Notes under the pieces: generated by a model
What the model was told of the DNA's origin: nothing
Databases searched by the model: none
The model's input: the letters and a program-made list of their open reading frames with translations, nothing else
Shown here: positions 1 to 18,479 of the stretch, piece after piece
Position numbering within the stretch: position 1 is the stretch's first letter
Layout: each line of letters opens with the position of its first letter
Source: Neoarius graeffei
Lineage: Eukaryota; Chordata; Actinopteri; Siluriformes; Ariidae
Direction of reading: 5' to 3'
Assembly: GCF_027579695.1 (NCBI RefSeq)
Contig: NC_083586.1
Span: 6,506,001 to 6,570,000 of the forward strand
DNA length: 64,000 bases
Made by a program: the position numbers and the translations under genes

Positions 1-1
1 C

Positions 2-2212
2 CACCATGTCCGCCAGGTTCTCCAGAGGCTGCTACAGAACAATCTGTTCGCCAAGGCCCAGAAATGCGAATTTCATGTTCCCGAGGTCTCCTTTCTGGGA
101 TTTATTGTACGGACAGGCCAACTCCAAATGGACCCTGCCAAGACCCTGGCCGTCCGGGATTGGCCTACTCCCAAGTCCGTTAAGGAGGTTCAGCGGTTCT
201 TAGGATTCGCTAACTTCTACCGCAAGTTCATCAGGAACTTCAGTTCTGTGGCAGCACCCATGTCAGACCTCACCAAAGGGACAGGTGGATCTTATGGCTG
301 GTCTCCTCAGGCAGAAAAGGCATTCAAAGACCTCAAGGACCGCTTCTGCACGGCACCCATTCTGGTTCTCCCGGACACCTCCCAACCATTCATCGTGGAG
401 GTGGACGCCTCGGACAGTGGTGTCGGCGCGGTGCTCTCTCAACGTTCGGAAGGAAAGCTGCACCCCTGCGCTTACTTCTCCCACCGCCTGAGTCCTGCTG
501 AGTCCCGGTACGATGTGGGGGATCGAGAACTGCTAGCGGTCAAACTGGCCCTTGAGGAGTGGAGGCACTGGCTGGAGGGAGCACAACATCCATTCCTGGT
601 TTGGACTGACCACAAGAACCTGGAGTACCTCCAGCAAGCCAAGAGACTGAACCCTCGACAGGCTAGGTGGGCCCTGTTTTTCAGTCGGTTTGACTTCACC
701 CTCTCATACCGCCCCGGCTCCAAGAACACCAAACCTGACGCACTGTCCAGACTGTTCTCTGCCACTAACAGGGAGAATGAAGTCGGGCCTATTATCCCTG
801 TGTCCCGGATTGTGGCCCCTGTCCGCTGGGGTATTGAGGAGGCTGTCCGACGAGCCCAACGCCAGGACCCCGGTCCTGGGACGGGGCCACCAGGCCTCTT
901 GTACGTCCCACATCAAGCCCGGGCCAAGGTTCTCCAGTGGGGTCACTCTTCCCCTCTCACCGCCCACCCGGGAGCTCGGAGGACCCTGGACTTCCTGAAA
1001 AGACGCTTCTGGTGGCCTAACATGGAGAAGGAAGTAAGGTCATTTGTCCTGTCCTGTGAGGTTTGCACCAGAACCAAGAACCCACGACAGCGTCCCCAGG
1101 GTCTCCTGCATCCTCTGACCATTCCCCGGCGTCCCTGGTCCCACGTGGCAGTCGACTTTATCACGGGTCTCCCTGAGTCACAAGGTAACACGGTCATTTT
1201 GGTCTTAGTTGACAGATTCTCCAAGGCCTGCCGCTTCATACCACTGTGCAAACTCCCCTCTGCTCTTGAAACTGCGAAACTTTTGTTTAATCATGTCTTC
1301 CGAGTCTTTGGTCTTCCACAGGACATCGTCTCAGACCGAGGGCCCCAGTTCTCCTCCCGAGTGTGGCACGGGTTCTGCAAGGTCATCGGAGCCACTGCCA
1401 GCCTCTCCTCTGGGTTTCACCCACAGTCCAATGGTCAGACGGAGAGGCTCAACCAGGACCTGGAAACCACCCTGCGAGGCCTGGCTATGGATAACCCGAC
1501 ATCGTGGAGCACCTGGCTGCCATGGGCGGAGTACGCCCACAACACCCTGCAATCATCGGCCACCAAGCTGTCGCCATTCCAGTGCCAATTCGGGTTCCAG
1601 CCACCTCTGTTCCCGGACCAGGAGGAGGACGCGGGGGTGCCCTCGGTCAACCAATATGTGAGACGGTGTCGCAAGACCTGGAGCAAGGTCAGGAAGACCC
1701 TCATACAGACCTCCAGAACCAACCAGACTCAGGCCAACCGCCATAGAAGACCTGCACACGCTTTCCGCCCTGGGCAGCGTGTTTGGCTGTCCACTAAGGA
1801 CCTTCCACTGCGGGTGGAGAACCGCAAGCTTGCTCCTCGCTACATTGGCCCCTTCAAGGTGGTGCGCAGGGTGAACCCTGTCTCCTACCGGCTCCAGTTG
1901 CCCCGGACTCTGAGGATCAACCCCACTTTCCATGTTTCCCTGTTACGGCCCGTACTGACGTCTACGTATGCCCCTGCCCCTAGGAACCCCCCACCCCCCC
2001 GCATCTTCCAGGGGCAGACTGTGTTCACTGTGAATCACCTGCTTGACTCCCGCCGGGTCCGCGGCGGGTTGCAATATCTGGTGGACTGGGAGGGCTATGG
2101 TCCTGAGGAGCGCTGCTGGGTTCCTGCTCGGGATGTCCTTGATAAAGAACTATGTCGGGACTTCCATTCGGCCCATCCGGATCGCCCTGGGAACGTCAGG
2201 AGACGCTCCTAG
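2..2212 (+). CDS. Chromovirus pol: RT end, RNase H, integrase, chromodomain
   Basis: The frame is open from the window edge; the first Met at 128 is internal, so no start is claimed. Near the left end [14 protein letters not shown] is the RT connection region. RNase H follows ([14 protein letters not shown], later TDHKNLEYL). The integrase has an HHCC zinc finger (H-P-G-A near 970, then CEVCTRTK) and a D,D,E core seen as [18 protein letters not shown] and [13 protein letters not shown]. The C-terminal chromodomain is seen as [17 protein letters not shown]. Family knowledge: the product copies and integrates the element, and the chromodomain steers integration to marked chromatin. Family assignment is secure. 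Activity is not implied. Confidence 0.93.
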   Translation, partial: HHVRQVLQRLLQNNLFAKAQKCEFHVPEVSFLGFIVRTGQLQMDPAKTLAVRDWPTPKSVKEVQRFLGFANFYRKFIRNFSSVAAPMSDLTKGTGGSYGWSPQAEKAFKDLKDRFCTAPILVLPDTSQPFIVEVDASDSGVGAVLSQRSEGKLHPCAYFSHRLSPAESRYDVGDRELLAVKLALEEWRHWLEGAQHPFLVWTDHKNLEYLQQAKRLNPRQARWALFFSRFDFTLSYRPGSKNTKPDALSRLFSATNRENEVGPIIPVSRIVAPVRWGIEEAVRRAQRQDPGPGTGPPGLLYVPHQARAKVLQWGHSSPLTAHPGARRTLDFLKRRFWWPNMEKEVRSFVLSCEVCTRTKNPRQRPQGLLHPLTIPRRPWSHVAVDFITGLPESQGNTVILVLVDRFSKACRFIPLCKLPSALETAKLLFNHVFRVFGLPQDIVSDRGPQFSSRVWHGFCKVIGATASLSSGFHPQSNGQTERLNQDLETTLRGLAMDNPTSWSTWLPWAEYAHNTLQSSATKLSPFQCQFGFQPPLFPDQEEDAGVPSVNQYVRRCRKTWSKVRKTLIQTSRTNQTQANRHRRPAHAFRPGQRVWLSTKDLPLRVENRKLAPRYIGPFKVVRRVNPVSYRLQLPRTLRINPTFHVSLLRPVLTSTYAPAPRNPPPPRIFQGQTVFTVNHLLDSRRVRGGLQYLVDWEGYGPEERCWVPARDVLDKELCRDFHSAHPDRPGNVRRRS

Positions 2213-2224
2213 AGGGGGGGGTCC

Positions 2225-2702
2225 TGTTAGGACTAGGACTGTTTTGGCCTCTAGAGGCCGCTGTTATTTCCTTTTCATGTCGTGTTTATTTTGGCCTCTA
2301 GAGGCCGCCACTGTTCCTGTGTTTTGTGTTTGTGTTAATTGCCTAATTATCTTCACCTGTGTCCTTAATTAGTTTGTCTATTTATACCCCTGAGTTCAGT
2401 CCTCTTGTCACGGAGTCTTTGTGCTGTTATGTTTATCTCCAGTTTCCTTTGTACTGTGTTTTTTGATCTTCTTAGCTTTTGAATTTTTGCACTTTGCTTT
2501 TCTTTTGGATTATACTCTTTGGTTTTTTTTTGTCTTTTGTTTTGCCCTGTATATAGTGTATATAGTTTAAATAAACCTTTTGATTCTTTTTCTACTTCCG
2601 CCTCACGCCTCTGCATTTGAGTCATCCCCCTGGTGGCCTAGTGGGGGTTTGCTGGATTATCACACCAACGAACCAGGTTCGAATCCCAGCAAAACCCTAA
2701 CA
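2225..2702 (+). repeat. 3' LTR of the chromovirus
   Basis: It starts TGTTAGGACTAGG and ends AAAACCCTAACA, giving the inverted ends TGTTAGG / CCTAACA expected of an LTR. It is about 478 bp long and lies directly after a G-rich polypurine tract that follows the pol stop. An AATAAA at about 2570 fits an LTR polyadenylation signal. Confidence 0.88.
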
Positions 2703-2739
2703 TCTACAATTATTGTCCTAGCTCAGTAAAGAAGGTTTG

Positions 2740-3020
2740 TGTGATTGTAAAACTGAGCAGTGGGACTTTGCCATTTTTCTGAACTGTGGGATTTTGTCAT
2801 TTTTCCGCCTGATGCCCATGGTAAAACTGAGCAGTGGGACATTGTCATTTTTCTGAACTGTGGGAATTTGTCATTTTTCTGAACTGTGGGACTCTGCCAT
2901 TTTTCTGAACTGTGGGATGTTGTCATATTTCCGCCTGATGCCCATGGTAAAACTGAGCAGTGGGACATTGTCATTTTTCTGAACTGTGGGACTTTGCCAT
3001 TTTTCTGCCCATGGTAAAAA
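2740..3020. repeat. 27-bp minisatellite, block copy 1
   Basis: Tandem units of about 27 bp built on TTTTTCTGAACTGTGGGACT, mixed with a second unit GTAAAACTGAGCAGTGGGAC. The units vary at a few positions and form a higher-order pattern. All small reading frames here are products of the repeat and are not called as genes. Confidence 0.85.
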
Positions 3021-3041
3021 AAGTCAGGACTAAATCATCAT

Positions 3042-3044
<3 letters not shown>

Positions 3045-3072
<28 letters not shown>
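3045..3072. repeat. (GA)n microsatellite
   Basis: An uninterrupted AG/GA run lies between the minisatellite and the unique-looking part of the block. The same tract in block copy 2 (7385-7421) is longer, showing length change after the duplication. Confidence 0.9.
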
Positions 3073-3078
<6 letters not shown>

Positions 3079-4278
3079 GAGAGAGAGGACTACCAGGAAA
3101 TACAGAAAATAAAAAGACATTAGATTACACGGAACTAACCATAAGTTTGCTGTTCTCTGCCAAGAGAGACTGTCACAGTTGTGGCCAAAACTTTGCTGAA
3201 AGCATCCCAACCTTGGACCCACTGAGGAGCACCTGTATACTGGCCAATATTCATATACCAAGTTTGGATGCTTTGGGATAGATTTAACTTTTAATTCCAT
3301 TTTTCAACATTTTTTATCTAATCAGGCCATGGAACTGCAACCCAACTTCCTAACCCAGGCTGCAACCCAACCCCCCACAGCTCTTTGTCCTTCTTAATGG
3401 CCCTTCCTTTGTTTTGGGCTCTCTGGTACACGGGTCTGCCTGCAAAACCTCACTGGAGGCCAATATATCCCATTATTGCCATCTGGTGGTCAGAGCAGTT
3501 AATGCACGGCCACCTCAGTTTCTTCCCTGGAATGGTCAGCAATGGTGCTGACCTTCCCGACTTAAGTGAACTTAGATTTATTGCCATATGATGGTCACAG
3601 CAGGTAATGCAGGGCCACTTCAGCTTCTCCCTGGTATGGTCAGCAAGTATGCTGACCTTCCCAACTTGAGTGATCTTAGATTTATTAAATGACAATGTTA
3701 AAAAAAAAAAATCTTATTATTTTTGGGCTGACACTGTACATACTTGGTCAGCAAGTATGCTGAACTTCCCGACTTGTGTGAGCTGGGATTTATTTAATGA
3801 CGATGTTTTTTGTGAGTTTTCTGTCAACATGAACCACTTTTTTTCTGGCCACTTTGACCAATTGGACACTTGGACTTCTCAGTATTGGTACTTGCATCGG
3901 TAGCATGCGCTGGGGAAAAAATTTTGATTATCTGAAAAAAAATCATATTCATAAATCATATTCATATTCTTTGTTGGCTAACACTGTGCAGGGGTGTGTA
4001 GAACCCTTTCTGATGGTTTTTGTAGGTTCTCTGTCCACTTGCACCACTATTTCAAAGGCCTTGTCAGCTCTGGCCTCGAGAGCCCTGGCCTCGAGAGCCC
4101 GAGCCTTGACAGCATATGCGCCGCGGAGAAAAAAAACATTTCCGAAAAAAAAAAATCTGAAATTTAAGACTCTAGAGAGGTGTGTGGAACCCAAGCCCGA
4201 TGACCCCTGATGTTTTTATGGTGCTTTTATACATGAAAAGCACATATGCAAGTGTAAAATCTCATGGGCTTGGTGAGT

Positions 4279-5160
4279 CAGCATACACCAGCACACTGAC
4301 TGATCTAACTAAAAAGGGGGCACCAGATCCGGTCCAGTGGACGGAGCAATGCCAGCAGGCTTTCTCTAAGGTAAAGGCTGCATTGTGTGGGGGGGCCACT
4401 GTTACACTCCCCTGACTTTTCTCTCCCCTTTGTTTTGCAGACGGATGCGTCGGACAGAGGGCTGGGGGCTGTTCTGTCCCAGGAGGTGGAGGGGGAGGAC
4501 TGTCCAGTGCTGTACATCAGCCGGAAGCTGTCGGTGCGCGAGGGCAGATACAGCACCATAGAAAAGGAATGCCCCGCCATCAAGTGGGTGGTCCTCGCCC
4601 CCCGCTACTACCTGCTGGGGTGCCCTTTCACCCTCTGGCCAGACCATGCGCCCCATGCAGTGGCTCCAACTCATGAAGGATGCCAACGCGCGGATCACCC
4701 GTTGGCATCTGGCACTCCAGCCATTTAAGTTCGAGGTGGTCCACAGGCCGGGGGGCGCAGATGGTCGTGGCGGATTTCCTCTCCCGTCAAGGGGGTGGGG
4801 AGTCAGCTGCAGGACGGATGGCTCCCCGGCCTGAGTCGGGCGGTGGGGGTATGTGGCAGCAGGGGCGTGGTCAAGCGTCGGTCTGTGAATGGAGGTCGGA
4901 GTCAGGGAAGGTAAGTGGCAGAATCACTGCACCTGACGGGAATTAACCTGTGTTTGTGTGTCTTCCCCAGTGACCGCGCCCCATAAGAGGAGAGGGAGAG
5001 CAGAGGGAGGGGGACTCTCCCCCAACCTGAACACTTGTGTGTGTGTCTGTGTGTGCGTGCGTGCCTGTGTGGGAGAATAAATGTAAAGCTTAAAAGCTAA
5101 AATAAAAGGTTTTTCCCGAGCTCAGTTCTGGCCTGCCGTGCTTCTGTGCTCCACCCACCT
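4279..5160 (+). mobile_element. Gmr1-like LTR element fragment (RNase H + LTR), copy 1
   Basis: From CTGACTGATCTAACTAAAAA onward this matches the last part of the element at 16659-21572: RNase H (LQTDASDRGLGAVLSQE), then directly an LTR-like sequence from 4852 (TGTGGCAGCAGGGGCGTGG) to about 5160 with an AATAAA near 5078. Nothing upstream of RNase H is present, so it is a 5'-truncated old fragment. It is broken. It belongs to a related but distinct subfamily, since its LTR differs clearly from the 303-bp LTRs at 16659 and 21270. Confidence 0.85.
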
Positions 5161-5186
5161 TAACTATTTCTAGATGCATGTATAAT

Positions 5187-5986
5187 GGCAGTTTTTGTTT
5201 GCATGTTTTGGTTGATGGATCTTTCTCCTAACTTTCTCCTAATGTTTGTAAAGTGGGAACCTCGGGAGAGCTTTTGGAGAGCGTTCCCTTTTGGTTGTAT
5301 TAAAGTTCCCCTTACTACTGCAATGCAAGAAAACTTTGGAAAACCTGATGACAATGTTCCAGTTGGGTTCTTTGAGCGTTAGCTACAGACATACAGTCAA
5401 GAGTGAATTTGAGTAAATTAAGGTCAAATTTGAGGGTGAGATGAGGACATACAGTCAGTAGTAAACTGTTATGCAACTTAGCAAGAGTTACCTGCCTTGG
5501 TGAATGAATATCACTAAATTCACATTTGTTTGCTCCTTGTAGTATCAGCACAATAAGCTGGCATCAAAAGGAGCAACCTGCCAGAAAAACTGCAATAACA
5601 TTGGGCGAGATGTCAAGCTCAGTCAAACTTGTAAAAACGACAGAATCCTATCCCAGAGAATAATTTGTGAAGATGTAAGTTAAAATTTGCCTTATTTTTG
5701 CAGATGCCCCAAAGGTACTGTGCCCAGCCAAAAGTACTGCACTCAGCCTTGAGAAGCACCAGAGGGACATCCACCGGAGGGCCTCGGAGGAACTGCCCCT
5801 GGCCACGAGAAGCTTGTAAGGTACCGGACACAGACGTGACGACAGGTTCACAAAGGTACCGCCCCAAGCCACTCGAGGACCGCAGAGGTACTTTGCCCAG
5901 ACAGTACATGGCACCTCAAAGGTATTACACCCAGCCACAGCTGGTCCTCATAGGTCCTGTGGGCATTCCCGTTTGCCTCTGGTCAC
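5187..5986. other. Spacer between block copies, left part
   Basis: No gene can be assigned. A weak candidate exon starts after a TTTTTGCAG acceptor-like site at about 5695 and reads MPQRYCAQPKVLHSALRS and so on. It contains repeated Q-R-Y-x-x-Q-P motifs (QRYCAQPK, QRYRPKP, QRYYTQPQ) because the DNA holds degenerate copies of AAAGGTACTGTGCCCAGCC. It resembles no family known to me and may be a degenerate short repeat. Confidence 0.35.
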
Positions 5987-6058
5987 TCCCTGGTGGTCTA
6001 GTGGCTAGGATTCGGCGCTCTCACCGCCGCGGCCTGGGTTCGATTCCCGGTCAGGGAA
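5987..6058 (+). tRNA. tRNA-Glu (CTC)
   Basis: A 72-nt cloverleaf. Acceptor TCCCTGG pairs with TCAGGGA (one G-U), followed by discriminator A. The anticodon loop reads CGCTCTCACCG with anticodon CTC, and the T-arm is GGTTCGATTCC. It matches the conserved vertebrate tRNA-Glu apart from a D-loop base and one T-stem base that becomes a G-U pair, so it can still fold. The A box TGGTCTAGTGG and B box GGTTCGATTCC are intact. A T-run at about 6090-6098 could end Pol III transcription. Confidence 0.93.
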
Positions 6059-6159
6059 AAGTCTTGGCTTGGGGTGTGTGTGTGTGTGTTTTTTTTTAAC
6101 CCCCACCTCCCCATTATTATTACTAAAATAGCATCAGACTCTCTGTCGGAACAAACGCT

Positions 6160-6247
6160 TCCTTCGAGCCGGATTCGAACCAGCGACCTAAGGATGGCCA
6201 TCACAAGCAACTACAGTCCTCCGCTCTTCCAACTGAGCTATCGAAGG
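6160..6247 (-). tRNA. tRNA-Tyr (GTA) with 15-nt intron
   Basis: Read on the minus strand, acceptor CCTTCGA pairs with TCGAAGG followed by A. The D-arm is TAGCTCAGTTGG and the anticodon loop is ACTGTAG, then a 15-nt intron, then ATCCTTAG; the T-arm is GGTTCGAATCC. The intron lies one base 3' of the anticodon, the canonical place for eukaryotic tRNA-Tyr. The mature length would be 73 nt. A TTTT run lies downstream on the minus strand near 6127. It is divergent in orientation from tRNA-Glu 100 bp away, so each gene must use its own internal promoter. Confidence 0.94.
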
Positions 6248-7018
6248 GTACCCTGAAGCTTGTTTCTGCTGAGTGAGCCATCAAGCAACATCTCCAACAG
6301 CGCTTGCTTTTAATATACTTCATATATATTGTTTTGTGCCAAAACTTGTTTTGCACAAGCTGGCTTAACCTACCAAATTATGTGCACCCGCACTACGCAA
6401 CGCAATGAAATAATTTAGAAAATCTATTATAAATAGTGATTTCTCTTCAGTCTTTTAAGGCTGATGAAATGCTCAGCTTCAAAAGAACAGAAACAAATGA
6501 ATGGATCTTGTGTGTTTCGGGCATTTTGGCAAATGTGAAAGCAAACTCCAGAGAAGTTGTGTTGACGATGACTGTGATACTCCGTACACAAAACTCCAGT
6601 CGAACTCCAGGTTCTATTAAAACAGTATTCATTTTTAGTATTCCGGCCCTTGAGGCTTTATTTCCTATTCTGATTTAATCAAATGGATTTATTCAAACGT
6701 TGTAGGCTTGTCCTCACCAATTTACCAGTGGCCTTCACAGAGACGAGAGGATGAAGAGAATTGCTCAGTCAGGGCAAAGTGCAAGGGCAGGAAAAGCTTG
6801 TTGGTACTTTAATGACATCGTGTGGCCGTACAGTGTAATTGCTTCTAGATATTCTCAAAAAAAAAAAGATCTGAAAATTGATCTCTGCTCATGCTGGTAA
6901 TGAAGTTACTTAAATTTGAAATGCTGACTCGTGTTTTTGTTTTGTTTTTCTTTTTGCGGCTGAGGAACCACGTGACCGCGTATCACTATCATCGCCACTG
7001 TTGTTTCCACAGTCAGAT
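6248..7018. other. Spacer between block copies, right part
   Basis: About 770 bp, AT-rich, with no recognised gene, RNA or transposon end on either strand. Short frames such as 6436-6678 have no family resemblance. A short CA/T-rich stretch and an A-run at about 6860 are all that stand out. Confidence 0.5.
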
Positions 7019-7059
7019 CTTCAATTATTGTCCTAGCTCAGTAAAGAAGGTTTGTGTGA

Positions 7060-7382
7060 TTGTAAAACTGAGCAGTGGGATTTTGCCATTTTTCTGAACT
7101 GTGGGATTTTGTCATTTTTCCGCCTGATGCCCATGGTAAAACTGAGCAGTGGGACATTGTCATTTTTCTGAACTGTGGCAATTTGTCATTTTTCAGAACT
7201 GTGGGACTCTGCCATTTTTCTGAACTGTGGGATTTTGTCATTTTTCTGCCTGATGCCCATGGTAAAACTGAGCAGTGGGACATTGTCATTTTTCTGAACT
7301 GTGGGACTTTGCCATTTTTCTAAACTGTGGGACTTTGCCATTTTTCTGCCCATGGTAAAAAAAGTCAGGACTAAATCATCAT

Positions 7383-7421
<39 letters not shown>
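7060..7421. repeat. 27-bp minisatellite and (GA)n tract, block copy 2
   Basis: Same 27-bp units as at 2740-3020, with one more unit near the right end, followed after a short gap by a GA run (7385-7421). The difference in unit number between the two block copies shows slippage or unequal exchange since duplication. Confidence 0.85.
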
Positions 7422-7426
<5 letters not shown>

Positions 7427-8636
7427 GGAAAGAGAGGACTACCAGGAAATACAGAAAATAAAAAGACATTAGAATACACGGAACTAACCATAAGTTTGCT
7501 GTTCTCTGCCATGAGAGACAGTCACAGTTGTGGCCAAAACTTTGCTGAAAGCATCCCAACCTTGGACCCACTGAGTAGCACCTGTATACTGGCCAATATT
7601 CATATACCAAGTTTGGATGCTTTGGGATAGATTTAACTTTTAATTCCATTTTTCAACATTTTTTATCTAATCAGGCCATGGAACTGCAACCCAACTTCCT
7701 AACCCAGGCTGCACCCCAACCCCCCCACAGCTCTTTATCCTTCTTAATGGCCCTTCCTTTGTTTTGGGCTCTCTGGTACACGAGTCTGCCTGCAAAACCT
7801 CACTGGAGGCCAATATATCCCATTATTGCCATCTGGTGGTCAGAGCAGGTAATGCAGGGCCACCTCAGCTTCTTCCCTGGAATGGTCAGCAATGGTGCTG
7901 ACCTTCCCGACTTAAGTGAACTTAGATTTATTGCCATATGATGGTCACAGCAGGTAATGCAGGGCCACTTCAGCTTCTCCCTGGTTTGGTCAGCAAGTAT
8001 GCTGACCTTCCCAACTTGAGTGATCTTAGATTTATTAAATGACAATGTTAAAAAAAAAATCTTATTATTTTTGGGCTGACACTGTACATACTTGGTCAGC
8101 AAGTATGCTGAACTTCCCGACTTGTGTGAGCTGGGATTTATTTAATGACAATGATGTTTTTTGTGAGTTTTCTGTCAACATGAACCACTTTTTTTCTGGC
8201 CACTTTGACCAATTGGACACTTGGACTTCTCAGCATTGATACTTGCATCGGTAGCATGCGCTGGGGAAAAAATTTTGATTATCTGAAAAAAAAATCATAT
8301 TCATAAATCATATTCATATTCTTTGTTGGCTAACACTGTGCAGGGGTGTGTAGAACCCTTTCTGATGGTTTTTGTAGGTTCTCTGTACACTTGCACCACT
8401 ATTTCAAAGGCCTTGTCAGCTCTGGCCTCGAGAGCCCTGGCCTCGAGAGCCCGAGCCTTGACAGCACATGCGCCCCGGAGAAAAAAAACATTTCCGAAAA
8501 AAAAAATCTGAAATTTAAGACTCTAGAGGGGTGTGTGCAACCCAAGCCCGACGACCCCTGATGTTTTTATGGTGCTTTTATACATGAAAAGCACATATGC
8601 AAGTGTAAAATCTCATGGGCTTGGTGAGTCAGCATA

Positions 8637-9763
<1,127 letters not shown>

Positions 9764-10031
9764 TAATCGCTGCTCACAGTGTGGGAAGTGTTTTACTCAC
9801 CAGAGTGCTCTCCAAACACACCAGTGCATTCAATCAGTAGAGAAACCATATCACTGCTCACAGTGTGGGAAGAGTTTTACTCATCAGAGTGCTCTCCAAA
9901 CACACCATAGCATTCACACAGGAGAGAAGCCGTTTCACTTCTCACAGTGTGGAAGGAGTTTTACTCATCAGAGTCATCTCCAACAACACCAGCGCATTCA
10001 CACAGGAGAGAAGCCGTATCACTGCTCATAG

Positions 10032-12508
<2,477 letters not shown>

Positions 12509-12602
12509 TGACACAGGAGAGAAACCATATCGCTGCTCACAGTGTGCGAAGTGTTTTACTCACCAGAGTGCTCTCCAAACACACCAGCGCATTCACTCAG
12601 TA

Positions 12603-13863
<1,261 letters not shown>

Positions 13864-13956
13864 TGACACAGGAGAGAAACCATATCGCTGCTCACAGTGT
13901 GCGAAGTGTTTTACTCACCAGAGTGCTCTCCAAACACACCAGCGCATTCACTCAGT

Positions 13957-16961
<3,005 letters not shown>

Positions 16962-17006
16962 GTGGTGCCAAAACCCGGGACAGTGGAGCACCAAACCAGC
17001 AGCCCC

Positions 17007-18134
17007 ATGGAATCCTCCCCGTTCGCCGATCTGGTCCACGCCCTCGCCACGGCTCAGCAAAGCCAGCACCAGGCACTCGTCACGCTCCGAAAGGAGCAGG
17101 AGCAGTGCTTCGAAGCCCTGGTGCTGGCCCAGCAGGAAGATCGCGAGGCGTTCCGGCATCTCCTCGCGTCGGCGGGGTCCACCAGCGCTCCGGCCGCGGG
17201 CCCGTCTCCCCTCATTGTCACCAAGATGGGCCCGCAGGACGACCCCGAGGCGTTCATCACGTTGTTTGAACAGGTCGCCGAAGCCTCGGGGTGGCCGATG
17301 GAGCAGCGCGCGGCGCGCCTCCTCCCCCTGCTCACGGGAGAGGCACAGCTGGCCGCGCTACAGCTCCCCGCCGACCGCCGGCTGGCCTACGCGGACCTTC
17401 GCCGGGCCATCCTCCAGCGCGTGGGGCGCACACCGGAGCAACAGCGCCAGCGCTTCCGCGCGCTGCGACTGGAGGAAGTCGGCCGGCCGTTCGCGTTCGG
17501 CCAGCAGCTCCGGGACGCCTGCTGGCGGTGGCTGAGGGCCAACGATCGCGATGCCGAGGGAATCGTCGACCATGTGGTACTGGAACAGTTCATCGCCCGC
17601 TTACCAGCCGGAACCGCGGAGTGGGTCCAGTGCCACCGCCCGGCGTCGCTGGATCAGGCAGTCGAGCTGGCGGAGGATCATCTGGCGGCTGTCCCGGCAG
17701 CAGGACAGCAGATGGCATCTTCTCTTCTCTCCTCTTCTCTCTCTCTCTCTCTCTCTCCCCCTCCTCCTGTGTCCTGTCCTCGCCCCATTCCCCCTCCGTG
17801 GAGGCGGGGGCCGGCACCCCCCCAGCTGGCCCGCCGCACCCGCGGTGCCCTCCCGTTTCTCCCTTCTGTGTCTGTCTCTCCCCCACCTCAGGTGAGTGAG
17901 CCCCAGATCACCGGTGCAGAGGGAAAGCCCGGGCTGGTTTGCTGGCGCTGCGGGGAGCCGGGCCACCTTCAACAGCAGTGCACGGCAATGGAAGTGGGCG
18001 CGGTGGTTCGGATCCCCGACGCGCCAGAGGCCGCCCTCGATCGGGCCGGAGCGTATCGCATACCGGTGAGTATCCAAGGGGCTACATATCAGGCGTTGGT
18101 GGATTCTGGTTGTAATCAGACCTCAATTCGCTAA
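17007..18134 (+). CDS. Gmr1-like gag and protease region
   Basis: Starts at the first Met after the primer-binding site (MESSPFADLVHALATAQQ). The capsid-like part resembles retrotransposon gag (MGPQDDPEAFITLFEQVAE, WPMEQRAARLLPLLTGEA), with a proline- and serine-rich CT-repeat stretch in the middle. A CCHC nucleocapsid knuckle CWRCGEPGHLQQQC follows. The right end holds the aspartic protease active-site motif ALVDSGCNQTSI. Family role: gag packages element RNA and the protease cleaves the polyprotein. Treated as part of a fossil element. Confidence 0.85.
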   Translation: MESSPFADLVHALATAQQSQHQALVTLRKEQEQCFEALVLAQQEDREAFRHLLASAGSTSAPAAGPSPLIVTKMGPQDDPEAFITLFEQVAEASGWPMEQRAARLLPLLTGEAQLAALQLPADRRLAYADLRRAILQRVGRTPEQQRQRFRALRLEEVGRPFAFGQQLRDACWRWLRANDRDAEGIVDHVVLEQFIARLPAGTAEWVQCHRPASLDQAVELAEDHLAAVPAAGQQMASSLLSSSLSLSLSPPPPVSCPRPIPPPWRRGPAPPQLARRTRGALPFLPSVSVSPPPQVSEPQITGAEGKPGLVCWRCGEPGHLQQQCTAMEVGAVVRIPDAPEAALDRAGAYRIPVSIQGATYQALVDSGCNQTSIR

Positions 18135-18479
18135 AGCCTGGTTCAAAACGAGGCATTGGGGGGAGCACAAGGGGTGAAGGTGTTTTGTGTGCACGGGGAT
18201 GTTCACAGCTACCCTTTGGTGTCGGTCCACATTATTTTCAGAGGGGAAAAATTTATAGTGAAGGCGGCGGTTAATCCTCGCCTTACCCACTCTCTAATTT
18301 TGGGGACGGATTGGCCAGGATTTCGGGGTTTAATGACACCCCTAGTCGAGAGTGGGTCCTGCCATTTGACAGGGGGAGGTCCCGGTGTCGCTTTGGCGGG
18401 AGCAGCTGTCACAGAGCCGTCTACGTCATCTCCGCGTCAGAGTGAGGAGCCGCCGGCTCCTCCTCTCTCTCTTGGGGAA

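Larger units (their letters stand above)
1..2702 (+). mobile_element. Ty3/gypsy chromovirus, 3' part with LTR
   Basis: The window opens inside the reverse transcriptase of a Ty3/gypsy LTR element. Visible parts in order are the RT end, RNase H, the integrase zinc finger and catalytic core, a C-terminal chromodomain, a purine-rich tract next to the LTR (about 2211-2221), and a 3' LTR at 2225-2702. The order RT-RH-IN-chromodomain is the usual one for chromoviruses, unlike the Gmr1-like element further on. The 5' half lies outside the window, so neither the paired LTR nor a target-site duplication can be compared. It is treated as an old insertion. The visible pol part reads as open. Confidence 0.93.
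2703..5186. repeat. Duplicated ~2.5 kb block, copy 1
   Basis: This stretch recurs almost unchanged at 7019-9536. Both copies begin with CAATTATTGTCCTAGCTCAG and end with TTTCTAGATGCATGTATAA. Each contains in order a 27-bp minisatellite, a GA dinucleotide tract, about 1.2 kb of non-coding sequence with internal imperfect repeats (a ~120-bp motif around TGGTCAGCAA..GCTGACCTTCCC near 3474-3790), and a 3' fragment of a Gmr1-like element. No host gene is recognised in it. The only protein similarity is to the retroelement fragment. The copies differ by scattered substitutions and short indels. Confidence 0.9.

Noticed and set aside
3075-3281. Frames in the duplicated block (for example MRERGLPGNTENKK)
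   Set aside because: Start inside the GA tract, differ between the block copies and show no family features.
4387-4728. Possible host protein with TDASDRGLGAVLSQE
   Set aside because: Matches RNase H of the Gmr1-like element, followed by its LTR; a retroelement fragment.
17590-18077. Minus-strand frames with Arg/Glu-rich runs over the Gmr1-like gag
   Set aside because: Produced by the CT-rich stretch on the opposite strand; shadows of gag.
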